64,000 nt of DNA, taken from contig NZ_ML974131.1 of the NCBI RefSeq assembly GCF_004143485.2, positions 117,867 to 181,866 of the forward strand, in the 5' to 3' direction. The notes under the pieces are model-generated. The model was given only the letters and a program-made list of their open reading frames with translations, was not told the origin of the DNA and ran no database searches. Both the position numbers and the translations under genes were made by a program. Within the stretch, counting starts at the first letter, position 1. Each line of letters begins with the position of its first letter. This document shows positions 44,172 to 53,218 of the stretch, piece by piece. This DNA is from Halorussus amylolyticus. GTDB lineage: Archaea; Halobacteriota; Halobacteria; Halobacteriales; Haladaptataceae.

Positions 44172-44570
44172 TTCGAAATAGTTGCCGTCTGTACGGACGC
44201 GGTACACAACTTCGAGCAAGCCAGGATGAACTGGGGAATCTGTGGGCTCAATATCTAACTGTCCTTCTACCTGCCGAAGTATCTGGTTGGTCAATAACTC
44301 ATGACCGTCCTGAGGTCCGTATTCAAAAAGGGCTGTGATCGGTTCACCATGCATTGGTCCTAGAAAGTTTTCTCCGTGCATTTCTGCCAGAAGATTCTCT
44401 AAGGCAGGTTTAGGATCAACATCAGTGCTTTGAAAGTCGTCATTCCGTGAGGCTCTGAAATGGTAGCCGTGTAATTTGTAACCTTCCGCTGTAACCGCTT
44501 CCCCGCCGGATTTTAACCCTTTGACTAGCTCTTCCTTGTAATCTCTAGTGAAGAATTCGATGCCGGCCAC
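44085..44570 (-). CDS. Hypothetical protein (161 aa)
   Basis: GTG start at 44570 (MAGIEFFTRDYKEELVKGLK). It is an alpha/beta protein with a C-terminal segment RDSRETISDIRRILEDEGFD. Length, acidic charge and the short GTG-preceding spacer support coding. It lies upstream of the two small genes and downstream of the 345-aa gene, all on the minus strand. No recognised domain. Confidence 0.65.
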   Translation of the reverse strand: MAGIEFFTRDYKEELVKGLKSGGEAVTAEGYKLHGYHFRASRNDDFQSTDVDPKPALENLLAEMHGENFLGPMHGEPITALFEYGPQDGHELLTNQILRQVEGQLDIEPTDSPVHPGLLEVVYRVRTDGNYFELDYRGGRDSRETISDIRRILEDEGFDVI

Positions 44571-44627
44571 CCCCTACTGGTAAAATCACGCTCCGTGATT
44601 AAATAATAATATAGTGTAGAGTATATG

Positions 44628-45665
44628 CTAAGACCACCACACTTTCGGGTCCTTTCTTTTGATCGATGGAAGAGGCAGATATATTGTAACACAAGAACGG
44701 TCCGTCTCAGAACTATCGTAGTGTCTGGCTTGCCATTCAGAATTAACCTTCGTCCCGTGCTGTATCCTATCTCCAGTTAAGTACTGGCCAAGATGTTTCA
44801 TCCATGTATTTCCTATATTTGTTCCATCGCTTGCCCAAAACTTGAACCCGCCCTTTTTCGGGAGTATTACTGTTTGGGCTCCTGCCGAGATGTTTGTGAA
44901 CTTAGTGTCAGCATCCTCTCTTTTGTATCCAGGTTTGTGGAGCTTGGTTGTTACTTCTTTTAGAGTACAAGTTGGATCCCACAGTACCCAAAATTTCTCA
45001 ATAGGCTTCGGCGGCAGGGAATGCGTTTGCGTAATGGATTCTACATCGTCCGTATTGACAGTAATAGAGTCCTTTGAACCCTCTTGAGCTTCTTCTAGTA
45101 ACGGTGGAAAATCCGGAGATACTGGAACTACATTGACACGCTGTCCGGGATAGGGAGTGTTTGAAGCCAGATCAATGACTTTCGATGGTTGGGCGGTGCC
45201 GAGAGTAGTACCGAAGACAACCGGCTCACCCTGATCCGCTCCCCCATCGTCCTTGAGTTCAGGATATCGATAGTCGAAGAAATCATCCACATTGTATATC
45301 CGGAACTGATTGGCGCTAGGGTTAATTTCAGCTACTAACGGAAACGATGGATTTTTGAGGATATCGTCCTCCCACCGACTAGGAATGGTGAGTGCTGGAC
45401 TTTCCTTTGTTCCACGAATTGAATAGTATCCCAGGAGATAGGATCCATCTTTTTTGGTCGGCTCTCCGTAGATGTATGCAGAATCTTTTCCGACGTTACG
45501 CTTATCGATCCATATATTTGATTTGGGGCCCAAATCAAGCTCGGTAATTCGGGAAGGTAGACCAACGGTGTAGTATATGCCGCTCTTTCTATCATCCTTC
45601 TTATGTACTGGTTCAATATGATATGTGATATTTCCATTCCCTTGTTCTGTCATCGATTGTGGCAT
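44628..45665 (-). CDS. Hypothetical protein (345 aa), low GC
   Basis: Starts MPQSMTEQGNGNITYHIEPV. It is rich in beta-strand-like segments and Lys/Thr/Ser with a less acidic make-up than neighbours, suggesting a different source. Segments such as GFKFWASDGTNIGNTWMKHL and SCVTIYLPLPSIKR look like a beta-rich fold. No signal peptide. It is divergent from the conjugation operon with about 108 nt between, which must hold both promoters. I do not recognise it. Confidence 0.62.
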   Translation of the reverse strand: MPQSMTEQGNGNITYHIEPVHKKDDRKSGIYYTVGLPSRITELDLGPKSNIWIDKRNVGKDSAYIYGEPTKKDGSYLLGYYSIRGTKESPALTIPSRWEDDILKNPSFPLVAEINPSANQFRIYNVDDFFDYRYPELKDDGGADQGEPVVFGTTLGTAQPSKVIDLASNTPYPGQRVNVVPVSPDFPPLLEEAQEGSKDSITVNTDDVESITQTHSLPPKPIEKFWVLWDPTCTLKEVTTKLHKPGYKREDADTKFTNISAGAQTVILPKKGGFKFWASDGTNIGNTWMKHLGQYLTGDRIQHGTKVNSEWQARHYDSSETDRSCVTIYLPLPSIKRKDPKVWWS

Positions 45666-45773
45666 TTTCGTATAGGAGTGCGAAAGCGACTATTGTTATT
45701 CGCCACCTGAACTCGGCGTAGGGGAGCCCTGAAACCTCGACTACCAACGGGGCTTGCCTAAGAGAGAATACCG

Positions 45774-46136
45774 ATGACCGAACATACAACACGAATACTG
45801 GCAAGGCTGTCCGCAATTGCGGTCCTGCTCACGAGTACAGTCCAACCGGCCCTAGCAATTCACGGAATCGTCGGTTGTAACGGGCAATCAACGCTGGAAC
45901 CGATTTACCTGCTGATTCACCAGGTGGTGGTACTGATATTCAGCGTCGGCGGGCTGCTTGCTGCGGCCGCCCTCACGTATGCGGGAGTCCAAACGTTGTG
46001 GGGCAGTGAGGATGCGAAACGGCAAGCCATTCACCGGGTGCAACGAGTGTTGATGGCTATTGGATTAATTTGGACTGGACCGTTCATCATCGCGTTCCTG
46101 CTGATCCCGCTTAATGTCTGTACCGGAGGTGTCTAA
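45774..46136 (+). CDS. VirB2/TrbC-like pilin-type membrane protein
   Basis: A 120-aa protein with a signal-like N-terminus (ARLSAIAVLLTSTVQPALA, about 10-28) followed by two hydrophobic helices (QVVVLIFSVGGLLAAAALTY and AIGLIWTGPFIIAFLLIPLN). A signal sequence plus two helices is the layout of type IV secretion major pilins. It opens a run of six same-strand genes that includes VirB6-, VirB4- and VirD4-like proteins, which supports the assignment better than sequence alone. Confidence 0.72.
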   Translation: MTEHTTRILARLSAIAVLLTSTVQPALAIHGIVGCNGQSTLEPIYLLIHQVVVLIFSVGGLLAAAALTYAGVQTLWGSEDAKRQAIHRVQRVLMAIGLIWTGPFIIAFLLIPLNVCTGGV

Positions 46137-46138
46137 CG

Positions 46139-47095
46139 GTGTCCCGGAAACTATCCTTCGTCAGTCTCGGTGTCCTAGTGTTCCTCCCGGATACCTTCTT
46201 GACCCAAACCGGTGATGACCTGGGTATCAGTCTTCCTCTTCAGATATTCGGCCCGTTTCGGAACCTGGCAGAGGAAATGATCAACGTCTTCGTCGACGTC
46301 CTGTTTCAAGCCGCGACGATTCATCCGAATCCCCCGGTCACGTCAATTCACCGACTGACACTGATGGTAGCCCTGCCTGCCACAGTAGTGATTGTCGTCC
46401 TCGCCGGGGTGTCTCAGGTTACTGAGGGATTCGGTTTCTCATTCGGAGAGCCCCGCCAAGTCGTCCCAATTCTCGTCGTCGGACTCGGGGGCGCGGTGAT
46501 TGCCTTGCCACTCTTACAAATCCCTGCGGACATCGCCAACGCACTTGTAGAGGTGTTCCGGCCAAGTGGTTCGGTTAGTATTGAAGAGTTAGCAGGGTTG
46601 ACAGCCGGGCTTGGACTGGTGGTGGTGATAAACGCTTTTCTGTTGGCTGCCTTGGTGATACTATTTGTATTCAGAAATGTGTACCTGCTTTTTATAGCAG
46701 CAGTATCTCCCTTAGTTGCAATTGGTTGGGCATTGCCGGCAACGCGGCCGTACGCCCGGTCGTTCTCGTCGGCATGGTTTGCCCTGCTTGCTACTGCGCC
46801 GGCAGATGCGCTCGTCCTCCGATTCAGTCTCGCACTGTTGGAGGGACCGTTCCCGGATTGGATCTGGGGAGTTGCATCTTTCAGCTTGATGTTATATATT
46901 CCGTACCAGTTGATCGCTGTCTCGCAGGGCATTGTTGGCGGCCGTGGGCTCGCAGGTCGTATTCAAGGGTCGTGGCGACGGAGATGGCCGCCTGGTGGAA
47001 ATGGGGGAAGCAGCGGTGGACTGAGCGATGAGGAGCTGCGTCGCCAACGGCGTAATCAGCGACGTCGCGACCGTGATCGCGGCGGGAGGTGGTGA
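46139..47095 (+). CDS. VirB6/TrbL-like polytopic membrane protein
   Basis: A 318-aa protein, GTG start two bases after the pilin-like stop. Six or so hydrophobic helices are visible, including LMVALPATVVIVVLAGVSQV, VVPILVVGLGGAVIALPLLQ and AGLGLVVVINAFLLAALVIL. The basic C-terminal tail (RRQRRNQRRRDRDRGGRW) would be cytoplasmic. VirB6-type proteins form the inner-membrane channel of type IV secretion systems. Called from topology and gene order. Confidence 0.72.
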   Translation: MSRKLSFVSLGVLVFLPDTFLTQTGDDLGISLPLQIFGPFRNLAEEMINVFVDVLFQAATIHPNPPVTSIHRLTLMVALPATVVIVVLAGVSQVTEGFGFSFGEPRQVVPILVVGLGGAVIALPLLQIPADIANALVEVFRPSGSVSIEELAGLTAGLGLVVVINAFLLAALVILFVFRNVYLLFIAAVSPLVAIGWALPATRPYARSFSSAWFALLATAPADALVLRFSLALLEGPFPDWIWGVASFSLMLYIPYQLIAVSQGIVGGRGLAGRIQGSWRRRWPPGGNGGSSGGLSDEELRRQRRNQRRRDRDRGGRW

Positions 47096-47098
47096 CCG

Positions 47099-47365
47099 AT
47101 GCGAAAACGAATGTCAAGCAATCCGGACCGATCCATCAAGTACTTCGGCTGGTTCACGTGGAAAGACCTGCTCCGGCTTGGCCTTCCGGGCACCGTGCTG
47201 GCCTGGATGACCGTGGGACAGTCAGCCGCGGTGACGCTGGGCGCGAGTTTCGTCGGCGGGCTCCTCGGGTTGATCTGGTTCGGTGTGCGTCCAAATGGCC
47301 AACCGCTCGAGGTCCACCTCTACCATCTCCTCCGGTGGATTGTCCGCGGGGAGGACCAGCAATGA
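47099..47365 (+). CDS. PrgI/VirB3-like small membrane protein
   Basis: An 88-aa protein. FGWFTWKDLLRLGLPGTVLA leads into two close hydrophobic helices (about 27-43 and 45-62), followed by a cytoplasmic end (GQPLEVHLYHLLRWIVRGED). Short two-helix proteins directly before the VirB4 gene are the VirB3/PrgI component. It begins 4 nt after the VirB6-like stop and overlaps the VirB4-like gene by ATGA. Confidence 0.75.
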   Translation: MRKRMSSNPDRSIKYFGWFTWKDLLRLGLPGTVLAWMTVGQSAAVTLGASFVGGLLGLIWFGVRPNGQPLEVHLYHLLRWIVRGEDQQ

Positions 47366-49215
47366 AGCGGACCATCGATCCGCCAGCGCTCACGATCCGG
47401 CAGCCAGCCATTGTCGTTGATCGAAATGCTGCGCTAGCTGTGCTGCGAGTATCCCCGGTCAATCTCGACTTGAAGACGGACCAGGACCAGGAAGCGCTTC
47501 ATCAGGTCTACCAAACGGTTCTCGATACCATCTCGTATCCCATCTACATCTACTCGCGTCAGTCACCGGCAGATCTGGACGACTACGTTGAGCGGGTTGC
47601 TAGCAAGCCCAGCCATTCCAGGCTTCGAGACGAGTACACGGAGTACTGCCAGCGTGTCGCCGCAGACGGATTCGTCCGGACTGACCACTTCGTTATTATT
47701 CGCGTCGTTGCTGGCACCCACGAGAGCACCGGGAAGGAGCTTCATCGCCGAGTTCAAGAGGTGAGATCAGCGCTGTCTGGCGGTGCGTTTGCCGTCTCGC
47801 AGCTCAAAGGGGAGGCACTCGCGCAGTTCGGACGACAGGTTGGTAACCCGGTTCCGAAGCCTTCAGAGCAGTACTGCGCCACAGCAACGGACGGCTTCGA
47901 TGAATACCGGCGGCTGGTGACGGTTGATGAGTATCCCTCGGAGATTGAGTTCGGCTGGCCGCGCTTCCTCCTTCGGGTTGACGGTCTCGTTGATGTGCTC
48001 CAGGTGTTTCGGCCGATGGATATCGGAGCGGCGGTCCGGAAGCTACGACGACACTCGGAAATGATGGACGCTGAGATCGCTGCGTTCCTTTCGCAGGGCC
48101 ATAAGGGAATCAACAAGCTTGAACGGTCCCTGGATGACACCGAGTGGTTCCTCGATATGCTGGCGAGGCACGACTGTACACCGCTCAACTACGGGGTCTA
48201 CGTCACGGCTCACGGCTCAACCCCCGAGACAGCGGACGCCACCTTTGATCGGGTGACCACCCAACTCGGGGCCCTTCAGCTCTCGTTCCAAGAGCCGGGG
48301 CTTCGGAACGACTACGCGTACTACACCGACTCGCCGTTGTATGGTGATCCGCTCGATGAGACGCTGCTGATGCCATCGCTCTCGGCCGCGATGGGGCTGC
48401 CTTTCGGTAATCAGCCAGTTGGAGAGACCACGGGTGTGCTGTACGGGGTTGACGCGGTAGATGGAACCCCTATTCTGGTTGATCGGTTCGGGTGGGACTC
48501 TCATTCGATGGCCGTGATGGGAACCCTTGGATCTGGCAAGAGCTATTCGGCTCATTTAGAGTGCTTGCGGTCGGTGCTTGTGTATCCCAATCTCCTGCTC
48601 ATCGTCGTGGATCCGAAGCAGGAGTACCGTCAGACGATCGAAGCACTCGGCGGTGAGCATCGATCCGTTGTCCACGGCAAGGAGTACGAGTTCGATAGCC
48701 AGGTCCTCGGTTTCGAGGTTGAGGAGCGCGGCGAGTTCGAGAACGTGGCGGCATTGGTTGATCTCGTTCGCCAGATCTACGCCGCGACCTCGAAGAACCA
48801 AATGCGAACTATCGTGGTGATTGACGAGGCACGACTGCTGCTCAAGGACGATGCGGGACGCCATGTCCTGAATCAGTTCGTGCTCGAAGCTCGGGACATC
48901 AATGTCGCGGTCCACTTAGTGACGCAGAGCTGGTCGCATTTCGCCGATTCCTCCAAAGGGCGGGACATCCTCGATCATGTGCCCGGCAAGCTCTTTTTCG
49001 GGCATGAAGAGCCGCCGGACTCCCCGATCCTTTCTCGACAGGAGGAGCTGGACATTCAGGGCTTGAAAAGCGGGGCAGAGGCTAGCCACAGTGAAGCCTA
49101 TCTCCACGTCTCCAACGTCGTCCACACGAAGCTCAAGATAGGGTCGACCGCGCTTGAGCACCGCATCTTCGACGGGGAGCCAAACCAGCCCGAGTCGGTA
49201 GCGGTGGGAGAATGA
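47362..49215 (+). CDS. VirB4-like conjugation ATPase
   Basis: A 617-aa protein. The N-terminal 300 residues resemble the VirB4/TraC N-domain (GAAVRKLRRHSEMMDAEIAA). Walker A VMGTLGSGKSYSAH spans about 385-398, and Walker B IVVIDEARLLL has Asp488-Glu489. The tail includes VHLVTQSWSHFADSSKGRDI and the arginine-finger region. VirB4 powers pilus assembly and substrate transfer at the membrane. It overlaps genes on both sides by four bases. ATG 47362 matches the expected beginning; the long upstream open frame is spurious. Confidence 0.92.
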   Translation: MKRTIDPPALTIRQPAIVVDRNAALAVLRVSPVNLDLKTDQDQEALHQVYQTVLDTISYPIYIYSRQSPADLDDYVERVASKPSHSRLRDEYTEYCQRVAADGFVRTDHFVIIRVVAGTHESTGKELHRRVQEVRSALSGGAFAVSQLKGEALAQFGRQVGNPVPKPSEQYCATATDGFDEYRRLVTVDEYPSEIEFGWPRFLLRVDGLVDVLQVFRPMDIGAAVRKLRRHSEMMDAEIAAFLSQGHKGINKLERSLDDTEWFLDMLARHDCTPLNYGVYVTAHGSTPETADATFDRVTTQLGALQLSFQEPGLRNDYAYYTDSPLYGDPLDETLLMPSLSAAMGLPFGNQPVGETTGVLYGVDAVDGTPILVDRFGWDSHSMAVMGTLGSGKSYSAHLECLRSVLVYPNLLLIVVDPKQEYRQTIEALGGEHRSVVHGKEYEFDSQVLGFEVEERGEFENVAALVDLVRQIYAATSKNQMRTIVVIDEARLLLKDDAGRHVLNQFVLEARDINVAVHLVTQSWSHFADSSKGRDILDHVPGKLFFGHEEPPDSPILSRQEELDIQGLKSGAEASHSEAYLHVSNVVHTKLKIGSTALEHRIFDGEPNQPESVAVGE

Positions 49216-50174
49216 CCCGGCTCATACCAGCGTATACGGAGGTGGACGAGGACCAAGCAGAAGACTTAGCGACCCCAGCGAACCCGGTGTACGCTGTCGA
49301 AGTGCAGCCACCGAGTACCGGTGACGTGCCGCCAACCGTTGAACGGTTTCTCCGCGGGATTCTCGAAGTCCAAACCGGATTCCTCGGCGTTCGAAACACA
49401 TCGCCATGGGTAGCGTACGAACTCTTCCGGCCACGGACCGACCGGCTCCGGCTCCAGTTTTGCGTCCCGAACGCCCGGTTGGAACGCAAGGTCCGGACAC
49501 ACCTCTCGAACGAGATTCCTGAGATTGGCTTTACATCCGGAACGCCTCAGTTACCGGTGAAGCCAGGTGACTCAATCGGAGGTGCGATCCTTACAACGGG
49601 GAGACGTGATCGATATCCGCTCGCTACGGAGTTCGACCCGCCGCCAAGCAACAGCCTCGTGGCTGCGCTTCACCGCCACGCTATGCGGGATACACGAGTC
49701 GTGGTTCAAGTTCTGCTGCGCCCGGTTGTGGGGCGGTCGATTCGTGAGTGGTGGCGGAAGCGCGACGCCTACAAAACAGTGGATCATCTGCGGTCGGAGA
49801 CCTCACGGATGCGAGACAGTCAGTCCGCGACACCGCGGAAGCGGAACCAGGCTGATGCGGTCGAGACGAAAATCGACCAGCGACGGTATCAGGTATGCAT
49901 CCGATTTGCAGTGATCGGGGCTGGGGAGTACACGGCGAGCCGGGTCAAGGAGATCGCCGGTGCGTTCAACGTGTTCGAGAATCCGGTGAGCGGACAGTAC
50001 TTCGATATTGATACGATCCGGGGGCTGCGCCAAAAGCGGTTTCTCGAGTTCGTTCGGGCGATTCGCGACCGCGTCTTTGGAGGGTACAGCCTTCGCTTCC
50101 ACGCTACAGTCGACGAGCTTGCCGGACTGGTCTCCATTCCGGACCGCGACCAGGAGAATCTCGAGAACGCATGA
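49212..50174 (+). CDS. Conjugation-operon hypothetical protein (320 aa)
   Basis: Starts MTRLIPAYTEVDEDQAEDLA. It resembles in style the N-terminal non-ATPase domain that precedes the P-loop in VirB4/TraG-type proteins: paired blocks such as WVAYELFRPRTDRLRLQFCV and YQVCIRFAVIGAGEYTASRV, the latter followed by KEIAGAFNVFENPVSGQYFD. No P-loop is present. It overlaps the upstream VirB4-like and downstream VirD4-like genes by four bases each. It may be the split-off N-terminal domain working with the coupling ATPase. Confidence 0.72.
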   Translation: MTRLIPAYTEVDEDQAEDLATPANPVYAVEVQPPSTGDVPPTVERFLRGILEVQTGFLGVRNTSPWVAYELFRPRTDRLRLQFCVPNARLERKVRTHLSNEIPEIGFTSGTPQLPVKPGDSIGGAILTTGRRDRYPLATEFDPPPSNSLVAALHRHAMRDTRVVVQVLLRPVVGRSIREWWRKRDAYKTVDHLRSETSRMRDSQSATPRKRNQADAVETKIDQRRYQVCIRFAVIGAGEYTASRVKEIAGAFNVFENPVSGQYFDIDTIRGLRQKRFLEFVRAIRDRVFGGYSLRFHATVDELAGLVSIPDRDQENLENA

Positions 50175-52255
50175 CACCGAACGAAACCCAGAACCTGATC
50201 ACGAACTCCACCGGGTCCTCAAAAACGCACTTGGGCTCGCGGACCAGCATCCTCGGCGTGGAGGAGCACGTCTCAATTCGGGATGAGCACCGCGTGAAGC
50301 ACGCGGTGACCACCGGGGCAACGGGAGCCGGGAAGTCGAAGCAGTTGAGCCACGTCGCGCTTCAAGACGTCTACAAAGGCCACGGACTGGCGGTCCTCAA
50401 CTCCAAAGGCAATCTCTTAGACGAGTTCTTGGCCAAGCTCCCGGAAAACCGGTATGACGACCTGATCTACGTCAACCCGGTCGAAGACCCTGTCACCGGA
50501 ATCAATGTCCTCGAACCGTCCGTCGACGCGTCCGCGTCAACCGCCGAGAAAGCCAATCAGGTCGAGATAATCGTTTCCAACCTGATTCAGTTGTTCAAGC
50601 GCCGGAGCAGCAACTGGGGTGACCGATTCGGACGGGTCCTTGCCACACTGCTTCGCGCCGGGATCAACGCCAACATCGACCATCAGACCCGGTACACGCT
50701 TCTGGATATCAAGCACTGCGTCACCGACACTACCCAGCTCGCTAACTTGATTGACCACACGCGTGATCCGGAGCTCCGGTCGCAACTAGTTAACATCAAA
50801 AACAGGTTGTCGGACAAGGAGCTTGAACCCGTGGTCCGCCGATTAAACGACTTCACAGAGAATCCGGTCGTGAGACAGGTCATCGCCGCCGAGACCAGCG
50901 ATATCGACTTCCAAGCCGTCTTGAATCAGCAGAAGATCCTGGTGCTGGATGTCCGCGAAGGAGCGGTTGGAAGCATCGTCGCAGAGCTGCTGGCCTCTCT
51001 CGTGATCACCAAGCTCTGGGCCGCCGCACAGTCACGGTACAACCACAACCGGGACTGTTCACCGTTCTACCTCTTCGTCGACGAACTGCAGACGTTTCCC
51101 AGTGAGGGACCGCACTTCGCGGAGATCTTGAGCAAAGCACGCGAATACCAGTTAGGTTGCTGGCTGACCACGCAGTATCTCTCTCAGCTCCCCAAATCGA
51201 TGCGGGACGCGGTCAAGAACAACTGCCGGACCAAGCTCGTGTTCGACCCATCTGGTTCAGAAGACCTGTCGAAACTGGCCCGGATGCTTCACGGGATCGA
51301 TCGGGACCAGCTGACCCGGTTAGGTGACTTCCGGGCTGTCATCCAGCAACCGGGGACACAAAGGCGGAACCCTGCTACCATCGTCGATACGTATCCGCCA
51401 TGGACTCCCGATTACTCCGATCTCGATCATTTGAAAGACAAGGCGACAGTTGCCACAGAAACCGGTCTCGGACAACAACCCACACTCGGGAAGGGAGTGA
51501 ACGCTGGCAAGGAAGAACATACCCGGCTTCTCTCCGTTGCGAGAAACGAGTTGGAGGATCGAGGCCTCCGCGTTCAACTGCTGCATCAAGACGCGGGCGA
51601 CGACAAACCGGATGGTCGTGTACATCTTCCGACCGGTGAGATCGCGCACTTGGAAGCCGAGCACGCCACCCTCTCCAAACCGGCGAAAGTCCTTCGGAAT
51701 CTACAGCGAGCGGTCGACCAGAATCGTGAATGCATCTTCGTTGTTGAAGAAGGAAATGCGACGAAGCTACAGCAGATTGTCGCTGATCCCGTCAACCGAC
51801 ACGGTACCCAGTTCGAAGACGAGCAGGGACGGTTCAGTTACTATACCGGCGATGGCGAAGAGTCCTTTACCGAGATTGACAGAGTGGCGGATGCTGAGTA
51901 TCGGATCTTGGAAATTTTTGAAGATGGGGCCTCCCTCTACGATGAGGCCGATTCCAAATCAATGGATTCTGATGAGTCCGAGATGGCGGACGACGCGCTT
52001 CGAGACATCGACCGAACTATTCTAACCTGTATCAGGGAAGATAAGGACGATACACACAAGATTACGTCGGCAACTGGCCTCCCGACCCACAAAGTTAATT
52101 ACAGCTTTGACAAGCTCAAACGCTTCGGACTGATTCAGGTGAGCGACCCGGTGACGGTGGAGCGCGTCACGGGCAGGCAGAAACGTGTCTTCGACGTGAA
52201 ACCCGTTTCACTCACGCCGGACGGTGAGAAATACCTAGAATCGAGCGGTCGGTGA
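50171..52255 (+). CDS. VirD4/TraG-like coupling ATPase with winged-helix tail
   Basis: A 694-aa protein. Walker A TTGATGAGKSK is at about 47-57, and Walker B FYLFVDELQTFPSEGPHFAE is followed by the TraD/TraM-recognition block REYQLGCWLTTQYLSQLPKS. The last 80 residues make a winged helix (RDIDRTILTCIREDKDDTHK, then THKVNYSFDKLKRFGLIQVS). Coupling proteins bring the DNA-relaxase complex to the secretion channel. No N-terminal membrane helices are visible, so it may rely on the small membrane partners upstream. No relaxase gene was recognised nearby. Confidence 0.9.
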   Translation: MTPNETQNLITNSTGSSKTHLGSRTSILGVEEHVSIRDEHRVKHAVTTGATGAGKSKQLSHVALQDVYKGHGLAVLNSKGNLLDEFLAKLPENRYDDLIYVNPVEDPVTGINVLEPSVDASASTAEKANQVEIIVSNLIQLFKRRSSNWGDRFGRVLATLLRAGINANIDHQTRYTLLDIKHCVTDTTQLANLIDHTRDPELRSQLVNIKNRLSDKELEPVVRRLNDFTENPVVRQVIAAETSDIDFQAVLNQQKILVLDVREGAVGSIVAELLASLVITKLWAAAQSRYNHNRDCSPFYLFVDELQTFPSEGPHFAEILSKAREYQLGCWLTTQYLSQLPKSMRDAVKNNCRTKLVFDPSGSEDLSKLARMLHGIDRDQLTRLGDFRAVIQQPGTQRRNPATIVDTYPPWTPDYSDLDHLKDKATVATETGLGQQPTLGKGVNAGKEEHTRLLSVARNELEDRGLRVQLLHQDAGDDKPDGRVHLPTGEIAHLEAEHATLSKPAKVLRNLQRAVDQNRECIFVVEEGNATKLQQIVADPVNRHGTQFEDEQGRFSYYTGDGEESFTEIDRVADAEYRILEIFEDGASLYDEADSKSMDSDESEMADDALRDIDRTILTCIREDKDDTHKITSATGLPTHKVNYSFDKLKRFGLIQVSDPVTVERVTGRQKRVFDVKPVSLTPDGEKYLESSGR

Positions 52256-52381
52256 ACACAGCTCTCCTACTGTCTGTAGCTGCACGGATTGGAAAGCGAC
52301 TGTTCAACTTTCGCTGGGCAACCTGTTGCTGTGCAGAATCGGTGCTTCGCTTTAAGTTCTGCTAGCGTCAACCCAGGTGTG

Positions 52382-52813
52382 ATGACCGACTACACGGAAT
52401 CAGATAGCTTCCATGTTCGCGGGCGAATCGAGGGCTACCTCCAGGGAACCGCAAACCATACCGACGAAGATACCAGCTTTGACCCGGATACTTGGACGGA
52501 TCTCTACGGGGCCCGAGTCATCTATGATAGTTTTCCAGCGTGGCCGAGTGCCGACGCACGTGAACAGGGGGAAGACCCATTCACCCTGTGCGATTGGGAC
52601 GAGGAGACTCAAACATTATCGTTGAAGCAGGGAGTAGACTTGCCAAGAGATCGACCCGGAGTCGTGGTATTTGGTGATGGGACTGCTGTAATCGCTCGGG
52701 ATGGCCACGCACGGATGTTCACGCTCGCCGATTCGGAGCTGGCCATGATCGAGGAGTTGGCTGAGTTGGCACTGGAAATGCTTCGTGACGCGTATGACTA
52801 TACCTCCAAATAA
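52382..52813 (+). CDS. Hypothetical protein (143 aa)
   Basis: Starts MTDYTESDSFHVRGRIEGYL, very acidic, with a C-terminal helix ELAMIEELAELALEMLRDAY. It follows the coupling ATPase by about 125 nt. ATG 52382 is chosen over the upstream ATG at 52289 because the residues between are non-native. No domain recognised. Confidence 0.65.
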   Translation: MTDYTESDSFHVRGRIEGYLQGTANHTDEDTSFDPDTWTDLYGARVIYDSFPAWPSADAREQGEDPFTLCDWDEETQTLSLKQGVDLPRDRPGVVVFGDGTAVIARDGHARMFTLADSELAMIEELAELALEMLRDAYDYTSK

Positions 52814-53218
52814 TTGATTGTCCACCAGATCACGATGGTTCAGAGCCGTCTGGTCTGACCCTGTTTTGAAATAGGTTAGAAGCGTCGTCGATTGGGTTCG
52901 GATACGGGTCTGAATCAGCTTTGAATGGCCAGCGACTATACGCTGTCTACGACTTTTGACCTGGTGGAATCGGTGGTCGGGCTTAGTCCCTAACAGTAGT
53001 TAGTAGCATGGTTCCACGAAGGAATAATAATGGACCTAAATTCTATACTATGGGACAAAAGACGAACTGATTCATTCAGGTTCTTTCCACCAAGTCCATC
53101 CAGCGACTAGCAACGACCATTTACGTTCCTTGGCGTTCGAATATAATTGGTTTATATCAATATTACCATTCGTGGGTGATAGAAAGATAGTAATTACCCC
53201 CGCTTGAAAACTGTTCAT
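52814..53218. other. AT-rich spacer before the TrlF-like gene
   Basis: About 400 nt with no ORF. GC falls sharply toward the TrlF-like gene, suggesting that the latter arrived separately. TATA-like stretches (gaataataatgg, tttatatcaatatta) occur but none is decisive. Confidence 0.45.
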
